DNA of 64,000 bases from NCBI GenBank assembly GCA_947625355.1, contig CANQOA010000001.1, positions 62,001-126,000 on the forward strand, read 5' to 3'. Positions 8,217-16,072 of the stretch are shown here, in pieces. Numbering within the stretch: the stretch's first letter is position 1; each line of letters starts with the position of its first letter. The notes beneath the pieces were generated by a model that was given only the letters and a program-made list of their open reading frames with translations, did no database searches and was not told the DNA's origin. Position numbers and translations under genes: made by a program. Origin of the DNA: an uncultured Oscillospiraceae bacterium. GTDB lineage: Bacteria > Bacillota > Clostridia > Oscillospirales > Oscillospiraceae.

Positions 8217-9624
8217 CTTTCTTCTCCTCTTTCCTTTCCAGCCTGAACTGCGGGATGGAATAGGCCCCCTCTTTGTAGCTTCCGTCCAACGTCTTTACAT
8301 GATAAAAGCTCTTCCGGTCCCCTCCGTTCAGGACCGCCAACAGACACATGATATAGGCGTGGTCATCTTCCGGCGCCATATCCCTCGAATACAGGACCGT
8401 CTGCTCCCCAAACCGCTGGCGTATGTATTCCTCCTGCGCGGCGCGGCTGTACGGCGTTGACAACATTTCTTCCGCCTGCTCCCGTGTTTCCTGGCTGACG
8501 CTGGCATCTTCTACTGCAACGGGTTCGGTCATCTTGCGGCGGGTCGGCCGTTTGCGTATCCACAGGCTTTTTTCCGAAAGGAATGACTGTTCATAAAGCA
8601 GAAACGCCGGCTGAATGGCCTCTGTCAGCTTACCCGCCCTCCGATTCTGAGACAACCTCGTCAGAAGATAATTCAGATTGCCACGGATGTTCTGGTCCCA
8701 ATTCGCCAGGTTCTCCAGCTTCTGCGTGGTTGCCCGCGTATACCGCCGGACCTGTTGATCGATCTCGTTCAGATAATCGCTTTCAATGCTTTCATACCGC
8801 TCCTTGACCCAAAATATCTTCTCGATCAGTTCCCCCCGGCAGGCTTCCAGCGTGTCGCGCCGCTTATCCTGCAAGGCGGCATTGGCCATAGCTAACAGGA
8901 CCCCGTCATCCTCCAGCCACTCCTCCAGAATGGTCAGGATCGGGACGCGATACTTCGGAACAGAATCCTTGATCTTCAACGGGCGGATATATGCTTCCAT
9001 GACCCGCTCGCCAAAATCGTCAAAGTGCGTTGACAGGACCTCATTGATGTCCTGCATCTCAATTTGTATTTGAAAGTACCGCCTCACGTTGTGATAGACG
9101 GTTTTCAGCATTTTTATGAGCGCCATCGTGTTATCATAGGCGCTGTATACGGCCATCATCTTTTCATAGGCCGTTCCGCTGTCCTTTGCGACTTTTAAGG
9201 ACGAGTAGGTCCCGAAAACATAGGAATATCCCCGCATAGGTGCGTCATCACGCAGTTGATGAAGCAGCTCCAAAAGCCGGCTGCTGTACCCCGGAATGTT
9301 CAGATACTCCTCGAAGCTCGTATAATCCTTTTCCCGTTCTCTCTCAAACCAACCCTTGCTCCCCAGCTTGCGGATCAGAAATCGAGCACGGCCGGAAATA
9401 TCCCGCAGCTCCTCCTCTTCTATGTCCTCATCCTCAAACGTAGCCTGCGCAAGCTGCTGCTCCAGCCTGCCCCGGAGCATCATATAGTATGTACTCTCCG
9501 GGATCTTAAGATTGCTGTCACCGTATGCCTCATACAGCACATCAAGCGCGTCAGCGTATAAAGCGCGGTTAGGCGACGCCAACACAGAAAACAGTTCCGA
9601 AGGGATAGCCTCGAATAAGCGCAC
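8197..9624 (-). CDS. jetA: Wadjet subunit JetA (MukF-like kleisin)
   Basis: The 475-aa first gene of the Wadjet operon resembles the DUF5716-type JetA family. It has an N-terminal winged-helix segment (LFEAIPSELFSVLASPNRALYADALDVL), a helical middle and a C-terminal winged-helix region. Kleisin-type subunits of this kind bridge the SMC heads. The start codon is GTG at 9624 after AGAGGTG. Only 30 bases separate it from the divergent DUF5348 gene, so the jet promoter probably lies inside that gene. The subunit order A-B-C-D with overlapping ends fits an intact system; the type II label is tentative. Confidence 0.88.
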   Translation of the reverse strand: MRLFEAIPSELFSVLASPNRALYADALDVLYEAYGDSNLKIPESTYYMMLRGRLEQQLAQATFEDEDIEEEELRDISGRARFLIRKLGSKGWFEREREKDYTSFEEYLNIPGYSSRLLELLHQLRDDAPMRGYSYVFGTYSSLKVAKDSGTAYEKMMAVYSAYDNTMALIKMLKTVYHNVRRYFQIQIEMQDINEVLSTHFDDFGERVMEAYIRPLKIKDSVPKYRVPILTILEEWLEDDGVLLAMANAALQDKRRDTLEACRGELIEKIFWVKERYESIESDYLNEIDQQVRRYTRATTQKLENLANWDQNIRGNLNYLLTRLSQNRRAGKLTEAIQPAFLLYEQSFLSEKSLWIRKRPTRRKMTEPVAVEDASVSQETREQAEEMLSTPYSRAAQEEYIRQRFGEQTVLYSRDMAPEDDHAYIMCLLAVLNGGDRKSFYHVKTLDGSYKEGAYSIPQFRLERKEEKKDGSFGT

Positions 9625-9654
9625 AGAGCAACACCTCTTATAAGGAGTTATGAT

Positions 9655-9876
9655 ATGGAAGGTACTTTGATATTCAATGACCTGATCTCCCGCCCGGATC
9701 TGGTTTTACAAAATGGCATGCTTCTTGGGGGCCTTCACTGCGGGGATCGCATAGAATTGTGGCGGAACGGACAGTGGTGTGCTGTTCGCCTGGAATATCA
9801 GGATGATTGGATCGTTTTCTCCGATGAAATATCTACAGCGCCGCCATACGGAGAAAAGGTCCACTATACTGCATAG
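9655..9876 (+). CDS. DUF5348 domain protein
   Basis: The 73-aa protein contains the LHCGDRIELW...GQWCAVRLEYQDDW core typical of DUF5348, a small beta-rich family common on conjugative elements and defence-bearing islands. Its function is unknown. ATG at 9655 follows AAGGAGTTATGAT. It diverges from jetA with a 30-base gap, so the two 5' ends almost touch and their transcripts probably overlap. That suggests a possible regulatory link, but nothing more can be shown from sequence. Confidence 0.75.
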   Translation: MEGTLIFNDLISRPDLVLQNGMLLGGLHCGDRIELWRNGQWCAVRLEYQDDWIVFSDEISTAPPYGEKVHYTA

Positions 9877-10062
9877 ACGGCTGGTTTATTGCAGGCTCGC
9901 TTATATAAGCAAAGATATCACATTTTTCCATTGTGTTCAACAACTCCGCCTCAAATGTCCTGAAAGCGTACTTCAACAAATCGTAAATTTGCCCTGCGTT
10001 GAAGCCGGTAAAGGCAGTTCAGAGAATTGCCAGGAGCAATATAACTTAATCAGTCATAAGAT

Positions 10063-10117
10063 AGTTGACCTATTCCTACTGGAACAACGTTAAAACCTCC
10101 AGCAGAATAGGTCAACT
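10063..10117. repeat. Long inverted repeat (13-bp perfect arms extended inward)
   Basis: The arms AGTTGACCTATTC (10063-10075) and GAATAGGTCAACT (10105-10117) are perfect. CTACTGGA/TCCAGCAG extends the stem inward with one mismatch. No immediate T-tract follows, so it is not a classical terminator. The rest of the 9877-10165 gap shows no gene. Confidence 0.7.
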
Positions 10118-10165
10118 CATATTATGCTCTTTTAAACTACAATATTGAAAGGGGAAACATTCATC

Positions 10166-10462
10166 ATGAACAACAACACTATCAATACCCTGTCCGGCGC
10201 GGTCACACTTCCTGTGTTCGACTTGTTGCACGACCGCATGAATATTCGTAAGATCCGGCGCTTCTATCACGGTCTGTGCGATTTTCAGGAATCAGATCAT
10301 GCGAACATTGCTGTCACGATCATCGACGTCCTCATCCGCTTGGCCGGAAGCGAACTCCCAACCGTGTATACCGAGGTAGTGGCATCCCCAAAACTCCAGG
10401 CCATCTTCCTGGACGAGTTTCTGGCTGACTTTGAGGACATTTTGAGCGAATACGGGGTGTGA
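10166..10462 (+). CDS. Small protein of unknown function (98 aa)
   Basis: This protein is acidic and mostly helical in appearance, beginning MNNNTINTLSG. No known domain is recognised. ATG at 10166 follows GAAAGGGG. An in-frame TTG seven codons upstream is less likely because it overlaps the ribosome binding site. The gene lies between the Wadjet module and the serine recombinase. A recombination directionality factor is one speculative possibility because of size and position. The long hairpin at 10063-10117 lies in its leader. Confidence 0.55.
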   Translation: MNNNTINTLSGAVTLPVFDLLHDRMNIRKIRRFYHGLCDFQESDHANIAVTIIDVLIRLAGSELPTVYTEVVASPKLQAIFLDEFLADFEDILSEYGV

Positions 10463-10521
10463 GCGTATCTTCCCGATACGCCTGGATAAAATAACAACTG
10501 AATAGCAAAGGAGGCGGTCAT

Positions 10522-10698
10522 ATAGTCGCAAAGGAGATACAGGCCGGAGCCATCATTCTTCGCATCCACGACGAGATGTGCCGGCCGCTTGATGATATAC
10601 ACACCGCCTCCATAAGCCATATCGTCTCAGAGGCATACAGAAAACGCAGCCTTCCCTCTCCCCCGACCACAGACAACGCACCTTCCACGCCGCAATGA
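10522..10698 (+). CDS. Small element protein with ATA in start position (58 codons)
   Basis: AAAGGAGG at 10507-10514 is ideally spaced before ATA-GTC-GCA, and the frame stays open for 58 codons. The product begins with VAKEIQAGAIILRIHDEM, which resembles short proteins common on Firmicute conjugative elements (recognised from memory, unverified). No ATG, GTG or TTG serves this frame at the right spacing. Either ATA is used as a rare start or an original ATG has mutated and the gene is silent. Confidence 0.45.
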   Translation: MVAKEIQAGAIILRIHDEMCRPLDDIHTASISHIVSEAYRKRSLPSPPTTDNAPSTPQ

Positions 10699-10786
10699 CT
10701 TTGCGGCGTTTCCATTATTTGGAGCGCCTCACATATTTGACACCGCCTGCATCGTTTTCTATAATATTCTTGAAAGGAGGCCCCAA

Positions 10787-12319
10787 ATGGAGCAATACGT
10801 CATGTATCTGCGAAAATCCCGTTTTGACCGTGACTATGCCGAGTTCAGTGTAGAGGAAACACTCAAGCGCCATAAGGCGATCTTGGACAAGCTGGCGAAT
10901 GATCGTGGGTACCGTATTGCAAAAGTTTATTATGAGGTCGTTTCAGGCGAGTCCATCGCTGCCAGGCCGCAAATTCAAGAGATGCTGGCCGAGGTGAGCG
11001 AGGAGTTTTACGCGGGGGTCCTGGTGGTGGACCTGGAGCGTCTGGCCCGCGGCAACGGCGCCGACCAGGCCTACATCAGCCAGGTGTTCCAGTTTTCCGG
11101 CACCAAGATCATCACCCCCAACAAGATCTACGACCCCAGCAACGAGTTCGACGAGGAGTACTTCGAGTTTGGCCTGTTCATGAGCCGCCGGGAATACAAG
11201 ACCATCAACCGGCGTCTTATCCGGGGCCGCGAGAGCTCCGCCGCCGAGGGAAAGTACCTGGGCAGTATCGCCCCCTATGGCTACCAGCGCATCAAGCTGC
11301 CCAATGAAAAGGGCTACTCCCTGGAGCCTCTGCCGGAGGAGGCGGAGGTGGTAAAGACCGTCTTTGACATGTATCTGTCCGGCGACGGGACTGTGATGAT
11401 CGCCAATTACCTGAACGACCACCACATCCCCACCCGGCATGGAGAGCTGTGGACCTATTCCTCCATCTTCAATATGCTCAAAAACCCGGTCTACTGCGGC
11501 AAGATACGCCGTGGCTGGTGCAAGCAGGTCAAGCGCATCGAAAACGGCGAGGTCAAGCGGCATATCAAGCACCTGCAGGACCCCGGCGACTATGAGATAT
11601 TCCAGGGCCTGCACCCGCCGCTCATCAGCGAGGACATCTTCACCGAGGCCCAGCGCGTCCGCACAGAGCGCCCATCCAACGCCCATGTCAAAGAGAACTT
11701 TGAACTGCAAAACGCCTTCGCCGGTCTTATCTACTGCGCCAAGTGCGGCAAGCGCATAGGCCGCACCGTTTCCAACCGGGGCGTCCCCCGGTTCCGGTGC
11801 GTCAATCACCGCAACTGTCACACAGCCAGCTACGACTACGCCAAGACCGAGGAGCAGGTCATCTCCGCTCTGCGCCAATGGGTAAAGGGCTACACAGTGG
11901 AGATCGAAAACGTGAGCTTTGAGAGCGAGGCGGATTCCTGTCGGGACAGGATCGGGCAGCTCACCGCCGAACTGGAAAAGCTGAACGCCCAGCTGGATAA
12001 CGCCTTCGACCTGGTGGAACAGGGCCTCTACACAAAAGAGGAGTTCCGCCGGCGCAAGGAGAAGATCACCGGCAGCCAGAAAGCCGTCCAGTCCCAGCTT
12101 GACAGCCTCTATGAACGGCTGCCCGCCCTGGAGGAACAGGCGGACTTCCATGAGAACCTGATACCCCAGACGGAGGCGCTGCTGGACAGCTACGACCAGA
12201 TGGCCGCGACAGAGCGCAACAAGCTCCTGAAGGAGATACTCTACCGCATCGAGTACCGCAAGGACCATGACGGCGCGCTGGAGATCGACATCTATCCGAA
12301 GATACCCATGAAGCAGTAG
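10787..12319 (+). CDS. Large serine recombinase
   Basis: The 510-aa protein has an N-terminal resolvase domain with the catalytic serine in YLRKSR (about residue 11) and DLERLARGNG. A recombinase domain (GYQRIKL to NPVYCGKIRRGW) follows. Next come a zinc ribbon (CAKCG...CVNHRNC, about 318-345) and a coiled-coil segment. Enzymes of this class integrate and excise elements at short sites with a central dinucleotide. ATG at 10787 follows AAAGGAGG. The gene ends about 25 bases before the dyad in the spoIVB coding sequence, the usual position of an integrase at the end of its element. The first 190 bases look less GC-rich than the remainder. Confidence 0.93.
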   Translation: MEQYVMYLRKSRFDRDYAEFSVEETLKRHKAILDKLANDRGYRIAKVYYEVVSGESIAARPQIQEMLAEVSEEFYAGVLVVDLERLARGNGADQAYISQVFQFSGTKIITPNKIYDPSNEFDEEYFEFGLFMSRREYKTINRRLIRGRESSAAEGKYLGSIAPYGYQRIKLPNEKGYSLEPLPEEAEVVKTVFDMYLSGDGTVMIANYLNDHHIPTRHGELWTYSSIFNMLKNPVYCGKIRRGWCKQVKRIENGEVKRHIKHLQDPGDYEIFQGLHPPLISEDIFTEAQRVRTERPSNAHVKENFELQNAFAGLIYCAKCGKRIGRTVSNRGVPRFRCVNHRNCHTASYDYAKTEEQVISALRQWVKGYTVEIENVSFESEADSCRDRIGQLTAELEKLNAQLDNAFDLVEQGLYTKEEFRRRKEKITGSQKAVQSQLDSLYERLPALEEQADFHENLIPQTEALLDSYDQMAATERNKLLKEILYRIEYRKDHDGALEIDIYPKIPMKQ

Positions 12320-13290
12320 TCCCCTGTTGGCATGAAGGCGATGACACACACGTGTGTCACCGCGCCCACCAGCTTCCCGTTTTGGATGATCGGGCTGCCC
12401 GACATGCCCTGGACGATGCCGCCGGTGCGCTGCAAAAGCTCCGGGTCCGTCACATGGACCATCAGGTCCCGGCCGCCGCCGGACACCATGCCCGTGCGGG
12501 AGATCTCCACGTCATATTCCCGGATCTCCCGGCCTGCCACGCAGGCCAGGATCGTGGCCGGGCCCTTCACCACATCCCCCGGCGCGCCCACCGGGATGGC
12601 CGGGCGCAGCGCGCCCAGGCTGCCGCTCATGACGCCAAAAATGCCGCAGGAGGTGTTGGTGTTGATGCACCCCACCACATCGCCGCCGTCAAAGCTGCCG
12701 GCCAATTCTCCGGGCACGCCGGCGGCGCCCCGCTTCACATCCACGATCCGCGCCAGGCACACGCTGCCGTCCGCCACGGGCAGCAGCACCCCCGTCTCCA
12801 GATCGTTGACCCCATGGCCCAGGGCACCGAAAGCCCCGGTGTCCGGGTCGATATAGGTCACCGTGCCGATGCCGGTCACGCCGTCCCGCAGCCAAAGTCC
12901 CAGCCGCAGACCGCCCCCGGCCTCACGGGCCGGCGTCACCTCCACGGTGCGCAGCTGGCCGTCCCGCTTCACAGAAAGCTGTGCCGGCCCGCCGTCCATG
13001 CTCTCCACCGCGACCAGAAGATCGGCCGCGTCATGCACTGTCCGGCCCCCGATCGCCACGATCACATCCCCGGCCTGCAGGCCCGCTTCCCTGGCGGGGC
13101 ACGCCGCGCCGGACTGGGTCTGCACATCGGTGACGCCCGCCACCAGCACGCCCTCCATTTTTATTTGTATCCCCACCGTCTCCCCCACGGGGATCAGCTC
13201 CCCGTCGGCAAAGGCCGTCACCGTACAGGCGGCCGTTATCAACCACGCGGCGGCCGCTGCCAGCAGCCGCCGGCGCCAATGCTTCTCCAT
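12292..13290 (-). pseudogene. spoIVB: spoIVB (S55 peptidase), 3' end interrupted by the recombinase element
   Basis: SpoIVB is the forespore-secreted serine protease that triggers sigma-K activation. Visible are a signal/anchor segment (LLAAAAAWLITAACTVTAFA), a PDZ domain (about 55-125), the catalytic-region His in GALGHGVND, and the serine motif GIVQGMSGSPIIQNG followed by VGAVTHV. Family members then continue with a VNDPT-like tail of roughly 25-30 residues. Here the frame instead reads CVIAFMPTGDYC and stops inside the recombinase gene, overlapping it by 28 bases. ATG at 13290 follows GGAGGAAAGAGC. Without excision the protein lacks its conserved C-terminus. The usual downstream neighbour spo0A is not seen. 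Confidence 0.85.
12342..12359. other. Candidate serine-recombinase attachment site (attR)
   Basis: An 18-base dyad has perfect 8-base arms TGACACAC and GTGTGTCA around a central AC. It lies at the exact point where SpoIVB homology is lost and 22 bases past the recombinase stop codon. Inverted arms around a 2-base core are the standard architecture of serine-integrase sites. The precise crossover point is inferred. Confidence 0.6.
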
Positions 13291-13535
13291 GCTCTTTCCT
13301 CCCGTCTTTCTGCCGGCCCATTCAGTATGCGAGAAAGCGGGCGCGCAAACCGCGCTAAATTATCTCTATGCTTCCACGTGCCGCGCAAACGCCCGCTCGG
13401 AACGTCCGCCGGCGTTTGGAAAAATTTACCTCGTCGTGCTTTCCGCGCCGTTCTTTTATATGGTATCCGCCGCCGGGGAAAAAATCTGTGGCAAAATCTG
13501 CGCAAAAAGCCTTTTTCAGCGCGGCATGCGGCGGC

Positions 13536-13570
13536 AAAAAAAGACAGCGGGCGCGTGCCCGCTGTCTTTA
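13536..13570 (-). terminator. Terminator of the GH13 gene
   Basis: The 10-bp stem GACAGCGGGC/GCCCGCTGTC (13543-13566) has a GCGT loop. On the minus strand it is followed by a run of seven T. The remainder of the 13,291-13,603 gap must contain the spoIVB promoter, but no certain one is visible. Confidence 0.8.
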
Positions 13571-13603
13571 TATGATGGAAAAAAGCTGTTCCAAAAAAGG
13601 AGA

Positions 13604-15283
13604 TCACTGTTCGGCTCCGGCCGGCCGCGCCTCCCCGATCCGCTCCACGGAGAACGCGCCGCTTTCCCGGACCAGCTCGCAGACCACCGTCTCCTCCGGG
13701 CACCGGCGCACGAACCGAAGCACGCCGCCCTCCGCCCGTTCAAAGCGGATGTCCCCGGTACGCAGGGCGGGGTGGCCGTTTTTCAGCGCCGCCAGCCGGC
13801 GGTACAGGTCCTGCAGCTCTCTGTCCTCCCGTCCCCAGGGGAAAGGCAGCCGGTTCATGGGGTCCCGGCCGCCGGTGAGGCCGGCCTCGTCCCCATAATA
13901 GATCACCGGGGACCCGGGCAGAGCGAACTGCAAAAGCGCCGCCGCCCGCCGGGCGGTCCGGTCCGGCAGCACCGTGCCCACCCGCTCCGTGTCGTGGGTG
14001 CCCAGCACAGCCATGGTGCAGTCCAGCGCCGCGGCGGGATAGTGCTCCGCCAGGGTCATCACCGTCTCCGCCAGGGCGGCGCCGTCGTCACGGCCCGCGG
14101 CAAAGTCCAGGATCGCCGTCCGGAAGGGGTAGTTGATGACCCCGTCCAGCTCCGCGCCGGTGAAGTACCGGCGGCGGACGTCATAGCTGATCTTGTTGGA
14201 GGCGTCCTCCCAGACCTCGCCGATCACCACCGCGCCGGGCTTCACCGCCCGCACCCGGCGGCGCAGCGCCGCGATGAACTCGTCCGGCAGCTCGTCGGCC
14301 ACGTCCAGCCGGAACCCGTCCGCCCCCCGGCGGAGCCAGGTGGCCACCACGCCCTCTTCCCCAAGGATATATTCCATATAGTCCGGGTCCAGCTCGTTGA
14401 CGCAGGGCATGACCTTTACGCCCCACCAACAGGTATATTCCTCCGGAAAATTTTGAAAATCGTACCACTTATAGTACTTTGAAGCGGGCCCGGCGGACAC
14501 CGCTCCCCCACCGAACTGATCCGCGGCGTCGAAATAGACGCTGTGGCTGCCGGTGTGGGAGAACACCCCGTCCAGCACGACGCGCATGCCCCGCTCATGG
14601 GCGGCGCCGCACAGGACGGTGAAATCCTCTACCGTTCCCAGCATGGGGTCCGGGCGCATATAGTCCGCCGCGTCGTAGCGGTGGTTGGACCAGGCCATCA
14701 CGATGGGGTTCAGATAGATGACCTTCACGCCCAGGTCCCGGATGTAATCCAGCTTCTCCCGGACGCCCCGGAAATTGCCCCCGGCAAAGTCGGTGGCGTC
14801 CCGCGCCGTGGGCACGAAGCCCTCAAAGGGGCGGACCGTATAGGGCTCCAGCTTGCCGGCAAGGTCGCAGTCCCCGCTCTTATAGAAGCGGTCAGGGAAG
14901 ATCTGGTAATACACGGTCCCCCGGAAGGACTCGGCCGGGGCATAATCCGCCGGCAGCACGCTCAGCTGCCACAGATCCCCGGCGCACATGTTGGTGCCCC
15001 GGCCGGCCTTGAACAGGTCATAGTCCCCGTTTTTGTCCCAGATGTGGAACTTATAGAAATAGAGGCCCGGCGCATCGATCCGGAAGGCGGCACGGAACAC
15101 GTCATAGTCCCCCTCCCGGCCCGACGGCGCCATCGCCGCGCGCCAGCCGTCGGCGGCGATCTCCGCCCTCCGGGCGCCGCATTCCGCCGGCACCCGCAGG
15201 CGCATCCGGCACTCCTGGCCGGCCCACAGGGGACCGAAGGGGGTCTTGTCGGCGGCGAGGCGGCTGTCATACAGTATGTTCAT
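13604..15283 (-). CDS. Glycoside hydrolase family 13 (neopullulanase/amylase-like)
   Basis: This 559-aa alpha-glucan hydrolase appears to be cytoplasmic (no signal peptide). An N-terminal beta-sandwich-like region (about 1-110) precedes the catalytic barrel. Conserved GH13 regions are VVLDGVFSHTGS, GFRLDVADELP (nucleophile Asp), VIGEVWED (acid Glu) and LGTHDTERV. This combination points to the cyclomaltodextrinase/neopullulanase group, which degrades maltodextrins; exact specificity cannot be read. ATG at 15283 follows GGAGGGAGA, and the longer frame upstream is not credible. It sits downstream of the LURP-one-like gene on the same strand with a hairpin between them. Confidence 0.88.
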   Translation of the reverse strand: MNILYDSRLAADKTPFGPLWAGQECRMRLRVPAECGARRAEIAADGWRAAMAPSGREGDYDVFRAAFRIDAPGLYFYKFHIWDKNGDYDLFKAGRGTNMCAGDLWQLSVLPADYAPAESFRGTVYYQIFPDRFYKSGDCDLAGKLEPYTVRPFEGFVPTARDATDFAGGNFRGVREKLDYIRDLGVKVIYLNPIVMAWSNHRYDAADYMRPDPMLGTVEDFTVLCGAAHERGMRVVLDGVFSHTGSHSVYFDAADQFGGGAVSAGPASKYYKWYDFQNFPEEYTCWWGVKVMPCVNELDPDYMEYILGEEGVVATWLRRGADGFRLDVADELPDEFIAALRRRVRAVKPGAVVIGEVWEDASNKISYDVRRRYFTGAELDGVINYPFRTAILDFAAGRDDGAALAETVMTLAEHYPAAALDCTMAVLGTHDTERVGTVLPDRTARRAAALLQFALPGSPVIYYGDEAGLTGGRDPMNRLPFPWGREDRELQDLYRRLAALKNGHPALRTGDIRFERAEGGVLRFVRRCPEETVVCELVRESGAFSVERIGEARPAGAEQ

Positions 15284-15304
15284 CTGGCGGTCTCCCTCCA
15301 AAAT

Positions 15305-15335
15305 CAAAGAGAGCCCCCCGCCTTTCGCGGGGGCC
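15305..15335 (-). terminator. Hairpin between LURP-one-like and GH13 genes
   Basis: A C-rich/G-rich stem with a short CTTT loop reads on the minus strand as a hairpin followed by CTCTCTTTGATTTT. It probably ends or attenuates the upstream gene's transcript. Confidence 0.6.
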
Positions 15336-15351
15336 CGCTGTGCAGATCGGA

Positions 15352-15897
15352 TCAGTCCTGCTGGTCGCTGTGATGGGCCGCCGCCGAGGCGCCGATCACG
15401 CCCGACTCGTTCTCCCGGCGGATCTCCCGCTCGCGGATGATCCTCTCCAGGGCCACATAGATGCACACGATCCGGTCCAGCTGGCCCTCATCCAGCACGT
15501 CGATGTAGTAGACGTCGTGCAGGGAGACCCATTTCTGATGGGTGCGGGCCATCACCGCGCCCAGCTGGTTGACGAACTCGTAGTTGTGCTGCAGCACGTC
15601 GCCGCGCAGCTGCCAGCCCAGGCCGTCCAGATCGATCACGTCGTTCATCACGTGGAACCACTCGGTGCGGACCTCCACGCGCTCCCCGTCGGCAAATTCG
15701 ATCTCGTGGGTCTCGTGCAGGGAGATGGGCTTGTGGGAGATGGTGGCGATGGTCTCGCCAACGGCGTTGCGGATATAGGTGGTGTCATGGATCGAGATGG
15801 CCTTGCTCTCCACGGTATAGAGGACGCGATCGTCCTCATCCATGATCTCCATCTTCTTATGGATCGAGAGCATCTTGGACTTCGCATGCAGCAGCAT
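15352..15897 (-). CDS. LURP-one-related (tubby/scramblase-like) family protein
   Basis: The 181-aa all-beta protein has the repeating pattern KKMEIMDEDDRVLYTVESK and SIHDTTYIRNAVGETIATISHK, typical of LURP-one-related proteins. Bacterial members are usually annotated without a defined function, and no catalytic motif is seen. ATG at 15897 follows GGAGG. A full consensus promoter lies upstream, so it is likely well expressed. The C-terminal His-rich stretch (AAAHHSDQQD) is not typical of the family core. Confidence 0.75.
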   Translation of the reverse strand: MLLHAKSKMLSIHKKMEIMDEDDRVLYTVESKAISIHDTTYIRNAVGETIATISHKPISLHETHEIEFADGERVEVRTEWFHVMNDVIDLDGLGWQLRGDVLQHNYEFVNQLGAVMARTHQKWVSLHDVYYIDVLDEGQLDRIVCIYVALERIIREREIRRENESGVIGASAAAHHSDQQD

Positions 15898-15949
15898 TTC
15901 TTATCCCTCCGTCGGTCATTTGTATGTTTACTTATTTGATTGCGCTATC

Positions 15950-15978
15950 ATTATAGTAAAATCCCGCCGGATTGTCAA
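15950..15978 (-). promoter_or_regulatory. Consensus sigma-A promoter of the LURP-one-like gene
   Basis: On the minus strand TTGACA is followed after 17 bases by TATAAT, a perfect match to the vegetative consensus. Confidence 0.85.
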
Positions 15979-16072
15979 TCTTTGGACGCCGACCCGGGGC
16001 TGTTAATGAACCATTCATCATTTATTAACAAAACGTTGGGAATTTATTCACCATTCCCCGCCGCGGGTGCGC

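Larger units (their letters stand above)
1..12350. mobile_element. Right part of an integrated element carrying Wadjet; right end inside spoIVB
   Basis: The right boundary is inferred from the point where SpoIVB homology stops (about 12,345) next to the 3' end of a large serine recombinase. The region carries an integrase, tRNA fragments, a Wadjet defence operon and small unknown genes. Its base composition is visibly less GC-rich than the chromosome to the right. The left end is not in the window, because no second spoIVB fragment is seen. It may be a composite: the tyrosine integrase plus tRNA-Arg remnants at 1-2,970 could be an older element nested in or beside the serine-recombinase element. 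Confidence 0.7.

Noticed and set aside
10943-12349. 468-codon frame antisense to the serine recombinase
   Set aside because: The recombinase has its full motif set; the antisense product is compositionally biased.
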